NCBI RefSeq assembly: GCF_022827545.1
Contig: NZ_CP094669.1
Coordinates: 4,767,001-4,831,000, forward strand
Reading direction: 5' to 3'
Length of the DNA stretch: 64,000 nt
Origin: Hymenobacter tibetensis
Lineage (GTDB): Bacteria > Bacteroidota > Bacteroidia > Cytophagales > Hymenobacteraceae
Of the stretch, positions 61,962 to 64,000 are shown piece after piece. Under the pieces are notes generated by a model. That model worked only from the letters and a program-made list of their open reading frames with translations. It had not been told where the DNA came from and did not search any database. The stretch's first letter is position 1; each line of letters opens with the position of its first letter. The translations under genes were made by a program, and so were the position numbers.

Positions 61962-61994
61962 GATACCTACTTCAAGAATATCAAAGTAGGTATC
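61962..61994 (-). repeat. Hairpin between rpsM and rpsK
   Basis: Perfect 11-base arms GATACCTACTT (61962-61972) and AAGTAGGTATC (61984-61994) with an 11-base loop. No U-run follows. Confidence 0.6.
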
Positions 61995-62009
61995 GATTCC
62001 CGCTACGGT

Positions 62010-62387
62010 TTATTTAGTAGCCTTCTTTTTGCCAGCAACGGTTTTACGCTTGCCCTTGCGGGTACGCGAATTGTTCTTGGTACGCTGACCACGAACAGGC
62101 AGACCTTTGCGGTGACGCAGACCCCGGTAGCAACCGATGTCCATGAGGCGTTTGATGTTCAACTGCACTTCTGAGCGCAGCACACCTTCGGTCTTAAACT
62201 CAGCGGCAATCACGCCGCGGATTTCGCCAGCCTCAGCTTCAGTCCAATCTTTCACCTTTTTGTTTAGGTCAACGCCTGCTTTGGTGAGGATCTGCTGAGC
62301 AGAAGGACGGCCAATGCCGAAAATGTAGGTCAGCGCGATTTCGCCGCGCTTGTTATCTGGGATATCTACCCCTGCAATACGAGCCAT
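62010..62387 (-). CDS. rpsM: 30S ribosomal protein S13
   Basis: The 125-residue protein of the 30S head contacts P-site tRNA. Motifs are [33 protein letters not shown] at the start and [34 protein letters not shown] near the end. The C-terminal KKATK tail is usual. It follows rpmJ by 26 bases. Confidence 0.98.
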   Translation of the reverse strand: MARIAGVDIPDNKRGEIALTYIFGIGRPSAQQILTKAGVDLNKKVKDWTEAEAGEIRGVIAAEFKTEGVLRSEVQLNIKRLMDIGCYRGLRHRKGLPVRGQRTKNNSRTRKGKRKTVAGKKKATK

Positions 62388-62413
62388 GTGCTTTATTAAA
62401 AAGTCTGGTGCTA

Positions 62414-62530
62414 CTACCCTTGACGCTGCTTATAGCGCGGGTTCTTTTTGTTGATGACGTAGAGCTTGCCTTTGCGGCGGATGATTTTGCAATCAACGCT
62501 ACGCTTCTTGACGGACGTTTTGACTTTCAT
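62414..62530 (-). CDS. rpmJ: 50S ribosomal protein L36
   Basis: The 38-residue protein is [16 protein letters not shown]..., ending PRYKQRQG, read from ATG 62528-62530 to a TAG at 62414-62416. It is a standard L36, shorter than a usual ORF cut-off. It keeps one Cys only, so it has lost the Zn ribbon of the C+ form, as is usual in this phylum. It lies nine bases after the infA stop and 26 bases before the rpsM start. Confidence 0.95.
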   Translation of the reverse strand: MKVKTSVKKRSVDCKIIRRKGKLYVINKKNPRYKQRQG

Positions 62531-62539
62531 GTCGTCGGT

Positions 62540-62758
62540 TTATTTGTAACGGTACACAATTCGTCCCTTCGACAGATCGTAGGGTGACATTTCTAACTTA
62601 ACCTTATCTCCCGGCAAAATCTTGATGTAGTGCATCCGCATCTTGCCCGAAATGTGAGCAATCAGTTGGTGACCATTCTCCAGTTCCACACGGAACATAG
62701 CGTTAGAAAGGGCTTCCAGGATGACTCCGTCTTGCTCAATGGAAGTTTGTTTGGCCAT
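62540..62758 (-). CDS. infA: Translation initiation factor IF-1
   Basis: The 72-residue OB-fold protein ([69 protein letters not shown]) binds the 30S A site during initiation. It is the exact family length. It lies four bases after the map stop codon. Confidence 0.98.
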   Translation of the reverse strand: MAKQTSIEQDGVILEALSNAMFRVELENGHQLIAHISGKMRMHYIKILPGDKVKLEMSPYDLSKGRIVYRYK

Positions 62759-62762
62759 AAGG

Positions 62763-63533
62763 CTACTGTAAGGCTTTTTCTATGTATTCAAAGGAGGTAA
62801 GAATCTCCGCTTTGTCTTTTCGTATTACTACGGTATGCTCGAAATGCGCTGATGGCTTGTAGTCTTTAGTTCGGATGGTCCAGCCATCTTTCTCTTGCAC
62901 TACATCCTTCTTTCCTAGGTTCACCATTGGCTCAATGGCAAGAACTAACCCTGTTTGCAACTTTAGCCCTGCACCACGTTTACCGTAATTAGGTACTTCA
63001 GGTCGCTCGTGCAGCTTCTTACCAATCCCGTGGCCAACAAGTTCCCTAACCACTCCATAACCTTGTTTCTCAACGTGGTTTTGAATGGCATAGCTAACGT
63101 CGCCCATTCGGTTGCCAGCCACTGCTTGCTCGATACCGAGATACAACGACTTCTTAGTCTCCTCTAGAAGTCGGAGTACTTCCGGCTCCACTTCTCCTAT
63201 TGAGTAAGTGTAAGCGCTATCTGAATGGTAACCATTAAGCAGTACTCCGCAGTCAACTGAAATAATATCGCCGCTTTTCAACACATGGTCTCCTGGAAAA
63301 CCATGGACCACTACAGCATTAGGAGATATGCAGAGACTGTAAGGGAAATCGTTATAACCCTTGAAAGAAGGCTGCCCACCATGGTCGCGAATGAACTCCT
63401 CCGCGCGCTGGTCTAGCTCTCGCGTTGTTACTCCTTCTCGAATTAAGCTAGCAACTTCTCCATGAGCTTGGGCTAACACTTTCGCGCTAGCTTTAATAAG
63501 CTCTATTTCTTCCTCAGTCTTGTAAACAATCAT
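62763..63533 (-). CDS. map: Methionine aminopeptidase type I
   Basis: The 256-residue dinuclear metalloprotease removes N-terminal Met from nascent proteins. Substrate-binding His is in [19 protein letters not shown] near 70-88. Metal ligands Asp and Asp lie in [25 protein letters not shown] near 95-119. A His in [18 protein letters not shown] near 168 and Glu residues at EPMVNLG near 203 and EHTVVI near 235 complete the set. It lies six bases downstream of secY and four upstream of infA, as in many spc/alpha operons. Confidence 0.98.
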   Translation of the reverse strand: MIVYKTEEEIELIKASAKVLAQAHGEVASLIREGVTTRELDQRAEEFIRDHGGQPSFKGYNDFPYSLCISPNAVVVHGFPGDHVLKSGDIISVDCGVLLNGYHSDSAYTYSIGEVEPEVLRLLEETKKSLYLGIEQAVAGNRMGDVSYAIQNHVEKQGYGVVRELVGHGIGKKLHERPEVPNYGKRGAGLKLQTGLVLAIEPMVNLGKKDVVQEKDGWTIRTKDYKPSAHFEHTVVIRKDKAEILTSFEYIEKALQ

Positions 63534-63539
63534 GACTGA

Positions 63540-64000
63540 TTAAGATGCCATAGCTATGTTCTGCGAACGGCCACGCAACTTGCCTGTCTTCATCATACCA
63601 TCATAGTGACGCATCAGCAAGTAGCTTTCTACCTGGTTAAGCGTATCCAATACCACCCCTACCATAATGATAAGTGAAGTACCGCCATAGAAGGCCGAGA
63701 AAGGGCGGGTTATGCCAGCTAACAAAGCAAGCGACGGGAAAATCGCAATCAATGCCAGAGCAACAGCGCCAGGCAAAGTAATATGAGTCAATACCTCATC
63801 AATGTATTCTGAAGTATCACGACCAGGTTTAACACCAGGCACGAAACCACCGCTTCTCTTTAAGTCATCCGCAATCTGATTAGGATTGACACTGATGGCA
63901 GTATAGAAATACGTGAAAACAATGATGAGGGTAGCAAAAACTAAGTTGTACTGCCACGACGTGTAATCCGAAAACTTGACGCCGATGTAGCTAGCAGTTT
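63540..64000 (-). CDS. secY: Protein translocase subunit SecY, 3' end only
   Basis: The frame is open from the window edge to a stop at 63540, giving about 153 codons of the C-terminal half. It reads TASYIGVKFSDYTSWQYNLVF..., then ISVNPNQIADDLKRSGGFVPGVKPGRDT, which is a SecY landmark before TM9. The last two transmembrane helices follow. SecY is the channel of the Sec translocase powered by SecA (14020-17421). The 5' half is outside the window. Confidence 0.97.
   Translation of the reverse strand, partial: TASYIGVKFSDYTSWQYNLVFATLIIVFTYFYTAISVNPNQIADDLKRSGGFVPGVKPGRDTSEYIDEVLTHITLPGAVALALIAIFPSLALLAGITRPFSAFYGGTSLIIMVGVVLDTLNQVESYLLMRHYDGMMKTGKLRGRSQNIAMAS

Overview
The window looks like chromosomal core sequence from a Bacteroidota (Cytophagales) bacterium, most probably Hymenobacter or a close relative. 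Evidence: a SusC/SusD pair, two proteins with type IX secretion (T9SS) C-terminal sorting domains, a SecA with the long Bacteroidota-type insertion, a Bacteroidota-type HscA, -7 promoter elements of the TAnnTTTG form, little sign of Shine-Dalgarno sites, and moderately high GC with GC-rich codons. I found no rRNA, tRNA, CRISPR array, insertion sequence or prophage gene. The assignment to genus is an inference from gene content.

Layout. 1-4140 (minus): a DUF4442 fragment, an exported PPC-domain protein, and an ECF sigma / anti-sigma / DUF4097-like surface protein operon. 4316-5985: ALDH7-type aldehyde dehydrogenase. 6247-7933 (plus): three tandem paralogous small STAS-like proteins. 8048-13859 (minus): HtrA protease, Hsp20, an outer-membrane protein, an M20 peptidase, a SPOR lipoprotein and deoC. 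14020-17421: secA. 17653-22691 (minus): a surface-polysaccharide locus with an RmlD-like reductase, a GH1-like glycosidase, UDP-galactopyranose mutase and a glycosyltransferase. 22997-28421: GNAT, aldo/keto reductase, dapF, DinB-like, a SAM methyltransferase and a Ppx/GppA phosphatase. 28532-33663: a divergent locus with a zinc metallopeptidase on one side and a circularly permuted ATP-grasp, alpha-E and transglutaminase set on the other, a predicted peptide-ligase system. 33791-36908: Ldh-family dehydrogenase and two tandem L,D-transpeptidase-like proteins. 37290-44489 (minus): a five-gene unit of DUF4331 surface protein, TPR protein, HupE/UreJ-like membrane protein, small Cys-rich exported protein and a His-rich TonB receptor. 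44915-52791 (plus): hscA, anmK and an orphan SusC/SusD pair. 52862-56772: a small exported protein and a large CUB/CARDB T9SS protein. 56887-64000 (minus): FtsB/DivIC-like protein, eno, then rplQ, rpoA, rpsD, rpsK, rpsM, rpmJ, infA, map and the 3' end of secY.

The most promising uncharacterised systems are the 37290-44489 cluster, which I read as a possible metal (or metal-complex) acquisition route from cell surface to inner membrane, and the ATP-grasp/alpha-E/transglutaminase locus. The DNA is also rich in inverted repeats. Many are clear terminators, one with a U-tract sits unexpectedly between rpoA and rplQ, and several gene-free imperfect palindromes look like REP/MITE-type elements. A TACCTTTG-like element lies so close to some start codons that leaderless mRNAs are likely.
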